11,041 nucleotides of DNA from Pseudomonadota bacterium (lineage in GTDB: Bacteria > Pseudomonadota > Gammaproteobacteria > Burkholderiales > SG8-39). The DNA lies in NCBI GenBank assembly GCA_021847125.1, contig JAJZUK010000009.1, positions 1 to 11,041 on the forward strand. The letters run 5' to 3'. This document shows positions 1 to 6,442 of this stretch, in pieces. A program made the position numbers and the translations under genes. The notes under the pieces are model-generated. The model was not told the DNA's origin. It saw nothing but the letters and a program-made list of their open reading frames with translations, and did no database searches. Position 1 is the stretch's first letter. Every line of letters starts with the position of its first letter.

Positions 1-1068
1 CTGGGCCGGCAACTTGTCTATCATCGAGGACAGCCCGCCCATCTTGCGCATCTGGCTGATCTGCTGCTTGAAATCCTCCAGGTCAAAACCCTTGCCGCGC
101 TTCATCTTGTCGGCGAGTTTTTTCGCCTCGTCGACATCGACGCTCTTCCTCGCCTCCTCCACCAGCGACATCACGTCGCCCATGCCGAGGATGCGTGCGG
201 CCATGCGCTCCGGGTGGAACGCTTCCAGCGCCGCGAGCTTTTCGCCCACGCCGGCGAACTTGATCGGCTTGCCGGTGACCTGGCGCACCGACAGCGCCGC
301 GCCGCCGCGCGCATCGCCATCGAGCTTGGTCAGGATCACACCGGTGAGCGGCAGCGCCTCGCTGAAGGCCTTGGCCACGTTGACCGCGTCCTGCCCCTGC
401 ATCGCATCGACCACGAACAGGGTTTCGACCGGGCCGAGGGCGGCGTGCAACTGCGATATTTCCTGCATCATCGCCGCGTCTATCGCAAGACGGCCTGCGG
501 TATCGACGATGAGCACGTCGTTGTAATGCTTCCTGGCGTAATCCAGAGCCGCCAGCCCGATCTCCAGCGGCTGTTGCCCCGGCGCCGACTCGAAGAAATC
601 GACGTTCAACTGGCCCGCGATGGTGCGCAATTGCTCGATCGCAGCCGGGCGGTAGACGTCGCAGCTCGCGAGCAAGGGCTTTTTCTTCTGCTCGGCCAGA
701 AATTTCGCCAGCTTCCCGCTGGTTGTCGTCTTGCCCGAACCCTGCAGGCCGGCCATCAGGATGACTGCGGGCGGGGTGACGGCGAGGTTGAGCGCCGCGT
801 TCTCCCCGCCCATCAGGCGGGCCAGTTCGCGCTGCACCACGCCCACCAGGGCCTGGCCGGGCGTAAGGCTGCCTATCACCTCCTCGCCCAGCGCCTTTTG
901 CCTCACCGCGGCGATGAAATCCTTCACCACCGGCAGGGCGACGTCGGCCTCTAGCAATGCCATGCGCACTTCGCGCAGCGCATCGGCGACGTTGGCTTCG
1001 GTCAGCCGCGCCTCGCCGCGCAGGGTCTTGATGACCCGGGACAAGCGGTTGGTCAGGTTATCTAGCAT
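1..1068 (-). CDS. ffh: Signal recognition particle protein Ffh, C-terminus cut by window edge
   Basis: Ffh is the SRP54 GTPase that binds 4.5S RNA and signal sequences of nascent membrane proteins and delivers ribosomes to FtsY at the inner membrane. The 356 visible residues begin MLDNLTNRLSR, the usual Ffh N-terminus. The four-helix N domain spans about 1-95, including ALLEADVALPVVK (38-50). The G domain spans about 100-295 with the P-loop GLQGSGKTT (107-115), DTAGR (189-193) and TKLD (247-250). The start of the methionine-rich M domain follows, with the GKGFDLEDF segment (326-334). The family is about 450 residues long, so roughly 90 residues of the M domain, including most of the signal-peptide and RNA-binding part, lie before base 1. 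The gene is divergent from ypjD with only 21 bp between start codons, as in E. coli. No Shine-Dalgarno is visible before the ATG at 1068, but homology fixes the start. Identity is essentially certain. Confidence 0.98.
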   Translation of the reverse strand, partial: MLDNLTNRLSRVIKTLRGEARLTEANVADALREVRMALLEADVALPVVKDFIAAVRQKALGEEVIGSLTPGQALVGVVQRELARLMGGENAALNLAVTPPAVILMAGLQGSGKTTTSGKLAKFLAEQKKKPLLASCDVYRPAAIEQLRTIAGQLNVDFFESAPGQQPLEIGLAALDYARKHYNDVLIVDTAGRLAIDAAMMQEISQLHAALGPVETLFVVDAMQGQDAVNVAKAFSEALPLTGVILTKLDGDARGGAALSVRQVTGKPIKFAGVGEKLAALEAFHPERMAARILGMGDVMSLVEEARKSVDVDEAKKLADKMKRGKGFDLEDFKQQISQMRKMGGLSSMIDKLPAQ

Positions 1069-1076
1069 TCTGTAGT

Positions 1077-1105
1077 GTAAAATTTGGACATGTCCGACAT
1101 TTTAC
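1077..1105. promoter_or_regulatory. 29-bp hyphenated palindrome over the ffh/ypjD divergent start region
   Basis: The outer arms GTAAAAT (1077-1083) and ATTTTAC (1099-1105) are exact inverted repeats. Between them lies the perfect 10-bp palindrome GGACATGTCC (1086-1095), offset by half a base. Each outer arm contains TAAAAT, a 5/6 match to a sigma-70 -10 box, one on each strand (plus 1078-1083; minus 1104-1099). Neither has a convincing -35 box. If the plus-strand box is used, transcription would start near 1090, the A of the proposed ypjD ATG, giving a leaderless message. The minus-strand box would give ffh a leader of about 23 nt. The symmetry is directly visible. A role as operator or paired promoters is inference. 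Confidence 0.45.
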
Positions 1106-1935
1106 TCTATGCCGTCACCTCGCTCCTGTACGCGGCGCTGGGGCTGCATTTCTGGCGCACGCGCTGGAGCGGCGGCAAAGCCGGAACTACCGGCATCGCC
1201 GCCTGGGAGCGCTCGGCCATACTCGTGCCGTTGTTGCTGCATTCCTACCTGCTCTACGCGGGCCTGTTCGCCGCGGCCGAGCTGCGTTTCGGTTTTTCCC
1301 AGGCCCTGTCGGTCACACTCTGGCTGACCGTGCTGATCTACTGGGTCGAGAGCCTGATCTACGACGTCAAAGGCATGCATGCGCTGGTGCTGCCCCTGGC
1401 CGCGGTGTGCGCGCTGCTGCCGGCGTTTTTTCCCGGCCCGGGGACGCCGAGCTATACCCAGACCTTCGTATTCAGGATCCATTTGCTGGTCGCCATGCTC
1501 GCCTACAGCCTGTTCACCATTGCCGCGCTGCATGCGACGCTGATGACGCTGCTTGAACGGCGGCTGCACACCGGCAAGCTGGCCGGCCCCTCCGGCGAGT
1601 CGCTCGCCGGACCCTGGGCTTCGCTGCCGCCGCTGATGACCCTGGAAGCCCTGCTGTTTCGCATCCTCACCCTCGGATTCGTGCTGCTCTCCCTGACGCT
1701 GGCCTCCGGCTTCGTGTTTTCCGAGGAGCTGTTCGGCAAGGCGGCGCGGTTCAATCACAAGACCGTGTTCGGCATCATTTCCTGGATCATCTTCGCCGCG
1801 CTTCTGGTCGGCCGCTACGGCTGGGGCTGGCGCGGACGCACGGCGTTGCGCTGGACGCTGGCCGGATTCGCGGCGCTGCTGTTCGCCTACGTCGGCAGCA
1901 TGTTCGTGCTCGAAGTCATACTCGGAAGGGTATAG
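1090..1935 (+). CDS. ypjD: YpjD-like inner membrane protein of the cytochrome c assembly (CcsA/HemX) family
   Basis: This 281-residue, very hydrophobic protein has about eight predicted membrane helices, near 3-21, 42-62, 72-91, 97-114, 128-154, 190-210, 224-243 and 254-276. The segments LPPLMTLEALLF (179-190), the following LTLASG, and GWRGR (246-250) match E. coli YpjD in order and spacing. It belongs to the CcsA/CcmC/HemX-like superfamily, but I do not see the tryptophan-rich WWD haem-handling loop of true CcsA. Histidines at 51, 131 and 223 could be ligands. The position between ffh and yfjD is the same as in E. coli, where ypjD and yfjD have been linked to divalent cation (CorA-related) transport. 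A role in haem handling is therefore not established. The ATG at 1090 is preferred; a TTG at 1084 in the same frame would add two residues. There is no Shine-Dalgarno, and the ATG lies inside a palindrome. Confidence 0.88.
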   Translation: MSDILLYAVTSLLYAALGLHFWRTRWSGGKAGTTGIAAWERSAILVPLLLHSYLLYAGLFAAAELRFGFSQALSVTLWLTVLIYWVESLIYDVKGMHALVLPLAAVCALLPAFFPGPGTPSYTQTFVFRIHLLVAMLAYSLFTIAALHATLMTLLERRLHTGKLAGPSGESLAGPWASLPPLMTLEALLFRILTLGFVLLSLTLASGFVFSEELFGKAARFNHKTVFGIISWIIFAALLVGRYGWGWRGRTALRWTLAGFAALLFAYVGSMFVLEVILGRV

Positions 1936-2070
1936 GTGTCGGCGTGACAGGCACCGGGCGCCGAAAGCGGAACGCCGTGCGCGGAGCGGGGAAGCCACGC
2001 TTTGGCTCGCGGCGCCGCGCCCTGCGCTTTGACTTCCGCAGTTCCTAGCGTCTAGCGCCGCCGCTTTCGT
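1936..2070. other. ypjD-yfjD intergenic gap with widely spaced 9-bp inverted repeat
   Basis: This 135-bp GC-rich gap contains no convincing ORF, promoter or T-tailed terminator. The 9-mer CGAAAGCGG (1962-1970) has its exact reverse complement CCGCTTTCG at 2061-2069, ending one base before the yfjD ATG. If the transcript folds, the two arms could close a loop of about 90 nt just ahead of the start codon. In GC-rich DNA such a repeat can also occur by chance. No Shine-Dalgarno precedes the ATG at 2071. Confidence 0.35.
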
Positions 2071-3366
2071 ATGGACGACATCCCTTTATCCGTACAGTTC
2101 GGCGCGCTCCTGATCCTGCTGGTGCTGTCGGCGTTCTTCTCGATTGCCGAGACCAGCATGATGGCGCTCAACCGCTACCGGCTGAAGCACCTGGTCAAAC
2201 TGGGACATCGCGGCGCGCGACTGGCGCATGCACTGCTCATGCGCACCGACCGGCTGCTCGGCGTGATCCTGCTCGGCAACAATCTGGTCAACGCCGCCGC
2301 GGCAACCCTGGTCGGCCTGATGACCATCAGGTTCTTCGGCGAAGACAAGATTGCGCTCGGCCTGGGCACCCTGGTGGTCACCTTCCTCATACTGGTGTTC
2401 GCCGAGATCACACCCAAGGTGATCGGCGCCGCATACGCCGAGCGCATCGCCTTCGCGGTGAGCTACGTGCTCACGCCGCTGCTGAAAGTCCTCTACCCGG
2501 TGGTGTGGTTCGTCAACCTGTTCGTCTCCTCGCTGCTCACGCTGTTGCGCTTCAAGCCGCCCGCAGGCGGCGAGCCGCAGCGCCTCACCGCCGAGGAACT
2601 GCGCTCGCTGGTGCTGGAGGCGGGCCACTACATCCCGAAAAAACACCGCAGCATCCTGGTCAACCTGTTCGACCTCGAGCGCGTCACGGTGGAAGATGTG
2701 ATGACGCCGCGCGCGCATATCGAAGCGGTCGACCTGGAAGCGCCGCTCGCGCGCATCGCCGAGCAGCTCGCCACCAGCTATCACACGCGGCTGCTGGTGT
2801 ACCGCAGCGAACTGGGCAACATCGCCGGCATCCTGCACCTGCGGAAAGTGCTGGCGCTGATGCGCGGGGGCGAACTGGACCGCGACAAGCTCGTCGAGCT
2901 GCTCACCGAGCCGTATTTCATTCCGGCGAGCACGCCGCTGTTCGCGCAGCTGCAATACTTCCAGGAGAACCGCCAGCGGCTCGCCTTGGTGGTCGACGAG
3001 TATGGGGAATTGCAGGGCCTGATGACGCTGGAGGACATCATCGAGGAGATCATCGGCGAGTTCACCACCAACTCCCCCGCGATCGCGAGCATCCGCGCCT
3101 GGGACCAGAACGACAGCGCGCTGGTGGAGGGGACGAGCCCCTTGCGCGAACTCAATCGCAAGCTCGGCCTCGCGCTGCCGCTGGACGGGCCCAAGACCTT
3201 GAACGGCCTGATCGTGGAACACTTTCAGGATATTCCCGAGGCCGGCGTCAGTCTGAAAATCGCCGGCGTTCCGATGGAAATCGTGCAGACCCAGGACCGC
3301 GTGGTTAGGACCGTGCGCCTGTTCAAACCCAAGGCCGAGGCGCACGCGGCAGCGGACCAATCCTGA
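2071..3366 (+). CDS. yfjD: HlyC/CorC (CNNM) family membrane transporter-like protein, YfjD/CorB type
   Basis: The 431-residue protein has the standard three-part build. An N-terminal DUF21/CNNM membrane domain (about 1-190) contains FFSIAETSMMALNRYR (22-37), the LGNNLVN motif (68-74) and FAEITPK (110-116). A pair of CBS domains follows (about 205-330), with VMTPR (210-214) and the closing VVDEYGELQGLMTLEDIIEE (307-326). A CorC_HlyC domain lies at about 345-420. CBS pairs bind adenine nucleotides, and CNNM proteins are linked to Mg2+ or Co2+ export or homeostasis in the inner membrane. E. coli YfjD (CorB) aligns throughout and has the same neighbours, ffh and ypjD. The start at 2071 gives the expected N-terminus, although no Shine-Dalgarno is visible. 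The ypjD gene lies 135 bp upstream on the same strand. The transported substrate cannot be read from the sequence. Confidence 0.95.
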   Translation: MDDIPLSVQFGALLILLVLSAFFSIAETSMMALNRYRLKHLVKLGHRGARLAHALLMRTDRLLGVILLGNNLVNAAAATLVGLMTIRFFGEDKIALGLGTLVVTFLILVFAEITPKVIGAAYAERIAFAVSYVLTPLLKVLYPVVWFVNLFVSSLLTLLRFKPPAGGEPQRLTAEELRSLVLEAGHYIPKKHRSILVNLFDLERVTVEDVMTPRAHIEAVDLEAPLARIAEQLATSYHTRLLVYRSELGNIAGILHLRKVLALMRGGELDRDKLVELLTEPYFIPASTPLFAQLQYFQENRQRLALVVDEYGELQGLMTLEDIIEEIIGEFTTNSPAIASIRAWDQNDSALVEGTSPLRELNRKLGLALPLDGPKTLNGLIVEHFQDIPEAGVSLKIAGVPMEIVQTQDRVVRTVRLFKPKAEAHAAADQS

Positions 3367-3400
3367 TCCCGGCGTGAGTGCGGCAAAGCGCCCAGCCGCG

Positions 3401-3470
3401 GACAAAAATTGCAGTCAAAACATTTTTATCTTCAATAGATTAGACGAACAACCTCAGGCTTTACAAAAAA
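3401..3470. other. AT-rich island (about 30% GC) before pilC
   Basis: Counting the 70 bases gives 21 G or C (30%), against roughly 60-65% in the surrounding genes. The stretch has several A- and T-runs and no open reading frame of note, and it lies in the 176-bp gap between yfjD and pilC. It most likely holds regulatory DNA for the pilC transcript, or marks the junction where pilB sits in related genomes. Both readings are inference. The 8-mer GCATCATT occurs twice just downstream (3482-3489 and 3506-3513), 24 bp apart. Confidence 0.5.
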
Positions 3471-3488
3471 CCTTGGGCAGTGCATCAT
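3460..3488 (+). promoter_or_regulatory. Candidate sigma-70 promoter for pilC
   Basis: TTTACA (3460-3465, 5/6 match to TTGACA) and CATCAT (3483-3488, 4/6 match to TATAAT) are separated by 17 bp. The implied start near 3495 would give a leader of about 48 nt ending in the strong GGAGG site. The position at the edge of the AT-rich island fits a promoter. I found no sigma-54 GG/GC element. Confidence 0.35.
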
Positions 3489-3532
3489 TCATCAATGCCC
3501 CGGTAGCATCATTGGCGCCGTCGGGAAGCGTC

Positions 3533-3537
3533 GGAGG
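3533..3537 (+). promoter_or_regulatory. Shine-Dalgarno GGAGG deciding the pilC start
   Basis: GGAGG ends five bases before the ATG at 3543. It is the clearest ribosome-binding site on the plus strand of this window and fixes the pilC start. Confidence 0.85.
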
Positions 3538-3542
3538 AAAAC

Positions 3543-4766
3543 ATGGCCACAGCGGCAGCGGCGAAAGACAAGATCAAGGAATTCACCTTCAATTGGGAGG
3601 GGAAGGACAAACAGGGCAAGACTGTCAAGGGCGAGTTGCGCGCGCAGGGCGAGGCGGTGGTCAACGCGACGCTGCGCCGCCAGGGCATACTGGTCACCAA
3701 GGTCAAGAAGCAGCGCGCCGGCGGCGGCGGTACCGTCACGGAGAAGGACGTCACGCTGTTCACGCGCCAGCTCGCCACGATGATGAAAGCGGGCGTGCCC
3801 TTGCTTCAGTCTTTCGACATCGTCGGCAAGGGCCACAGCAACCCGGCGGTTGCGCGGCTGCTGATGGCGATCAAGACCGACGTCGAGACCGGCTCCAGCC
3901 TGACCCAGGCGTTCCGCAAGTTTCCCCTGTATTTCGACCCCTTGTTCTGCAACCTGGTGGGCGCCGGCGAGCAGGCCGGTATTCTGGAATCGCTGCTCGA
4001 CCGGCTGGCGACCTACAAGGAGAAGACCCAGGCGATCAAATCCAAGATCAAGTCCGCCCTGTTCTATCCCGTCGCCATTATCGCGGTCGCCTTCATCATC
4101 ACCGCGGTGATCATGATTTTCGTGATCCCCGCGTTCAAGCAGGTGTTCACCAGCTTCGGCGCCGACCTGCCGACGCCGACCCTGATAGTGATGGCGATAT
4201 CGGACAACTTCGTGAAGTACTGGTACATCATCTTCCCGCTCCTTTTCGGCAGCATCTACGGTTTCATGTATTCGTGGAAGCGGTCGCTCGCGGTGCAGAT
4301 CTTCATGGACAAGCTGCTGCTCAAAGCGCCGGTATTCGGCCACCTGATACGCATTTCGACCATCGCACGCTGGACGCGCACCCTCTCGACCATGTTTGCG
4401 GCCGGCGTGCCGCTGGTGGAGGCGCTGGACTCGGTAGGCGGGGCATCGGGAAACTATGTGTATTTGGTCGCGACTAAGCAGATCCAGCAGGCGGTCAGCA
4501 CCGGCTCCAGCCTCACGGTGGCCATGACGGACACGGCGGTATTCCCGAGCATGGTGATCCAGATGGTGCAGATCGGCGAAGAATCCGGCGCGCTGGACGG
4601 CATGCTGTCCAAGGTCGCGGATTTTTTCGAGGCCGAAGTGGACGACGCCGTGGAGGCGCTCTCTAGCCTGATGGAACCGATCATCATGGTCGTGCTCGGT
4701 ACGCTGATCGGCGGCATGGTGATCGCGATGTACCTGCCGATCTTCAAACTCGGTGCTGCGGTCTAG
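3543..4766 (+). CDS. pilC: Type IV pilus / type II secretion inner-membrane platform protein PilC (GspF family)
   Basis: PilC is the polytopic inner-membrane platform of the type IV pilus that couples the cytoplasmic ATPases PilB and PilT to pilin assembly and disassembly. The 407-residue product has the usual length and two repeated T2SF domains, about 72-195 (opening FTRQLATMMKAGVPL, 73-87) and about 275-397 (ARWTRTLSTMFAAGVPL, 275-291). The second contains GEESGALDGML (345-355). Membrane helices are expected near 173-197, 222-243 and 378-400. The N-terminal cytoplasmic segment, with FTFNWEGKDKQGKTVKG (14-30), is typical of PilC. pilD follows after 96 bp, but pilB, which normally precedes pilC, is missing and yfjD takes its place. 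Assignment to pili rather than a GspF secretion system rests on the pilD-coaE-zapD context. Confidence 0.95.
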   Translation: MATAAAAKDKIKEFTFNWEGKDKQGKTVKGELRAQGEAVVNATLRRQGILVTKVKKQRAGGGGTVTEKDVTLFTRQLATMMKAGVPLLQSFDIVGKGHSNPAVARLLMAIKTDVETGSSLTQAFRKFPLYFDPLFCNLVGAGEQAGILESLLDRLATYKEKTQAIKSKIKSALFYPVAIIAVAFIITAVIMIFVIPAFKQVFTSFGADLPTPTLIVMAISDNFVKYWYIIFPLLFGSIYGFMYSWKRSLAVQIFMDKLLLKAPVFGHLIRISTIARWTRTLSTMFAAGVPLVEALDSVGGASGNYVYLVATKQIQQAVSTGSSLTVAMTDTAVFPSMVIQMVQIGEESGALDGMLSKVADFFEAEVDDAVEALSSLMEPIIMVVLGTLIGGMVIAMYLPIFKLGAAV

Positions 4767-4818
4767 GGCGGAAGGCGGAGCGGCGGCGCGGCGGGCGGCG
4801 CGGTTGCCGGTTCACCTG

Positions 4819-4844
4819 CCTTTTTCCTCCACCCCTCCTCCTCC
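4819..4844 (+). other. Pyrimidine tract upstream of pilD
   Basis: Twenty-five of the 26 bases are C or T (one A at 4831), with several CCTCC units, ending 18 bases before the pilD TTG. CCTCC resembles the anti-Shine-Dalgarno sequence of 16S rRNA rather than a ribosome-binding site. Just upstream, the 9-mer GCGGCGCGG is repeated at 4783-4791 and 4795-4803. I see no hairpin with a T-tail that would make this a terminator. Confidence 0.4.
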
Positions 4845-4862
4845 AAATGGCATAGCGCTACC

Positions 4863-5711
4863 TTGACGTCCCTAGCCCATCCCGCCGTGTTTCCGTGGTT
4901 TTGCCTCGCCATCGGCCTGTGCGTGGGCTCATTCCTGAACGTGGTGATCTATCGCCTGCCCAAGATCATGCAGCGCGATTGGGAACTCCAGTGCGCCGAG
5001 CTGCGCGGCGAAAAGCCGCCGGAACAGGAAGTCTTCAATCTGGCGCGGCCGCGCTCGCGCTGCCCCGCCTGCGCGCACCCGATCACGGCGCTGCAGAACA
5101 TCCCGATTGCGAGCTATCTCGCACTGGGCGGGAAATGCGCGGCTTGCGGCACGCGTATCAGCCCGCGCTATCCGCTGATCGAGGCCTTGAGCGGAGTCGC
5201 CGCCGCCTACGCGGCGTGGCATTTCGGCTTTGGCCTTGCCGCATTCGCGGCGATGTCCTTTCTGTGGTGCATGATCGCCCTGTCTTTCATCGATTTCGAT
5301 ACGCAGCTGCTGCCGGACTCGATCACCCTGCCGCTGGTCTGGGCCGGTCTGTTGCTCGGCCTGGGCGGCAGCTTCGTCGATCTTCACTCCGCGGTGATCG
5401 GCGCGGCGGCCGGCTATCTCTCGCTGTGGAGCGTGTACTGGGGATTTCGCCTTCTCACCGGAAAGGAAGGCATGGGCTTCGGCGACTTCAAGCTGCTGGC
5501 CGCAATCGGCGCCTGGCTGGGCTGGCAGATGCTGCCGCTGGTAGTGCTCGCCTCGTCTTTCGTCGGCGCCATCGTCGGCGTCTCGCTCATGCTGTTCGCC
5601 AGGCACGGGCGCAACGTCCCGATTCCTTTCGGCCCCTATCTCGCCATAGCCGGCGCAGTCGCGCTGTTCTGGGGCAAACCGCTGACCGACGCCTACCTGA
5701 AGATGCTCTGA
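4863..5711 (+). CDS. pilD: Type 4 prepilin leader peptidase / N-methyltransferase PilD
   Basis: PilD is the inner-membrane aspartyl protease that cleaves the short leader from prepilins (and type II pseudopilins) at the Gly-Phe site and then N-methylates the new N-terminus. The 282-residue reading shows the N-terminal GSFLNVVIYRLP motif (22-33) and a cytoplasmic zinc loop with two CxxC pairs (C67/C70 and C92/C95). The catalytic aspartates are expected in FIDFDTQLLPD (142-152) and GFGDFKLLAA (205-214, Asp208). The conserved PFGPYLA motif is at 255-261. Together these show both the methyltransferase and peptidase halves. The first usable start after the pilC stop is TTG at 4863; GTG at 4887 is an alternative, and neither has a Shine-Dalgarno. 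PilD acts on substrates encoded elsewhere, since no pilin is in view. It shares its reading frame with pilC. Confidence 0.95.
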   Translation: MTSLAHPAVFPWFCLAIGLCVGSFLNVVIYRLPKIMQRDWELQCAELRGEKPPEQEVFNLARPRSRCPACAHPITALQNIPIASYLALGGKCAACGTRISPRYPLIEALSGVAAAYAAWHFGFGLAAFAAMSFLWCMIALSFIDFDTQLLPDSITLPLVWAGLLLGLGGSFVDLHSAVIGAAAGYLSLWSVYWGFRLLTGKEGMGFGDFKLLAAIGAWLGWQMLPLVVLASSFVGAIVGVSLMLFARHGRNVPIPFGPYLAIAGAVALFWGKPLTDAYLKML

Positions 5712-5713
5712 CG

Positions 5714-5735
5714 ATGAGGCATGCCCCCTCATTTT
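5714..5735 (+). terminator. Weak stem-loop after pilD
   Basis: ATGAGG (5714-5719) and CCTCAT (5727-5732) form a 6-bp stem with a 7-nt loop, followed by TTT and then G. The short T-run makes it at best an attenuating or processing structure between pilD and coaE. It also covers the upstream in-frame ATG at 5721, which argues against that ATG as the coaE start. Confidence 0.25.
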
Positions 5736-5768
5736 GAAATCAACGCAGAGAGCGGCACGAAGGGACCG

Positions 5769-6377
5769 ATGCCCTATATCGTAGGCCTGACGGGCGGCAT
5801 AGGCAGCGGCAAGAGCGCCGCGGCGCAGGCGTTCGCGGACCTGGGGGCAGCGGTAGTGGACACCGACGCCATCGCGCACGAACTCACCGCCCCCGGCGGG
5901 GCGGCGATTGCGCCGATCCGCGCCGCCTTCGGCGCGGACTACATCACCGCCGAAGGCGCGCTGGCACGGGCGCGGATGCGCGAGCTCGTGTTCGCCGACG
6001 CCGCGAGCAAGCGCGCGCTTGAGGCCATCCTGCACCCACTGATACGCGAGCGCTCGAACGCACGGGTCCTGGCCGCGCGCAGTCCCTATGTGATCCTGAT
6101 GGTGCCCCTGCTCGTCGAGTCAGGAGACTATCGCCGGCGCTGCCAGCGCATCCTGGTCGTGGACTGCCCGGAAGAGTTGCAGGTCGAGCGCGTCATGGCG
6201 CGCAGCGGGCTGGCCGCGGAGCAGGTGCGCGCCATCATGGCGACCCAGGCCACGCGCGCAGCCCGCCTCGCGGCCGCGGACGATGTCATCGATAACAGCG
6301 GGGATCAGGCGCAGCTGCGACGCGAGGCAGCAGCGCTGCACCGGCGCTACTTGGAGTTGGCCGCCGCCGGCGGATGA
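5769..6377 (+). CDS. coaE: Dephospho-CoA kinase
   Basis: CoaE catalyses the last step of coenzyme A synthesis, ATP-dependent phosphorylation of the 3'-hydroxyl of dephospho-CoA ribose, in the cytoplasm. The 202-residue product is of usual length. It has the N-terminal GLTGGIGSGKS P-loop (6-16), the VDTDAIAHEL segment (30-39) with the likely catalytic Asp and His, HPLIRE (89-94), the VPLLVESG stretch (112-119) and the C-terminal VIDNSGD (173-179). The ATG at 5769 is chosen because AAGGGA lies just before it and the protein then begins directly with the family motif. An in-frame ATG at 5721 would add 16 residues of no family character and lies within a stem-loop. It sits 57 bp after pilD and before zapD. 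The coaE-zapD-yacG order is conserved with E. coli. Confidence 0.97.
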   Translation: MPYIVGLTGGIGSGKSAAAQAFADLGAAVVDTDAIAHELTAPGGAAIAPIRAAFGADYITAEGALARARMRELVFADAASKRALEAILHPLIRERSNARVLAARSPYVILMVPLLVESGDYRRRCQRILVVDCPEELQVERVMARSGLAAEQVRAIMATQATRAARLAAADDVIDNSGDQAQLRREAAALHRRYLELAAAGG

Positions 6378-6379
6378 AG

Positions 6380-6408
6380 TTGTAAATTACTGACGAATCG
6401 GTCAAAAT
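6380..6408 (+). promoter_or_regulatory. Candidate sigma-70 promoter for zapD-yacG
   Basis: TTGTAA (6380-6385, 4/6) and CAAAAT (6403-6408, 4/6) are separated by 17 bp in the short, relatively AT-rich gap between coaE and zapD. The implied start near 6415 leaves a leader of about 27 nt before the zapD GTG. Both boxes are imperfect, so this is only a candidate. Confidence 0.3.
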
Positions 6409-6442
6409 CCCCAAACTTTCACCGTGGGCGGCTGGCGCGATA

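Noticed and set aside
214..954. Long plus-strand frame opposite ffh
   Set aside because: It is antisense to an unmistakable Ffh reading. Its product is rich in Arg, Gln and His without family motifs, as expected of a GC-rich shadow frame.
2086..3405. A 439-codon minus-strand frame opposite yfjD
   Set aside because: Long, but its composition (many Gln, His, Arg) is that of an antisense shadow, and the plus strand encodes a complete CNNM/CBS/CorC protein over the same bases.
3374..4477. Plus-strand frame running from the yfjD-pilC gap into pilC
   Set aside because: It is out of frame with PilC, has no recognisable domain, and its start lacks a ribosome-binding site. PilC has a strong one. It is also not a pilB remnant.
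4767..4830. Possible rho-independent terminator between pilC and pilD ending at TTTTT
   Set aside because: Five Ts occur at 4821-4825, but no stable stem directly precedes them and the G-rich part has no matching C-rich arm. pilD would also be cut off from its likely transcript.
5721..5768. Upstream ATG extending CoaE by 16 residues
   Set aside because: The added residues have no counterpart in the family, the ATG sits in a stem-loop, and the ATG at 5769 has AAGGGA in front of it.
4929..6035. A 368-codon minus-strand frame across pilD and coaE
   Set aside because: It spans two well-supported plus-strand genes and shows only low-complexity basic sequence.
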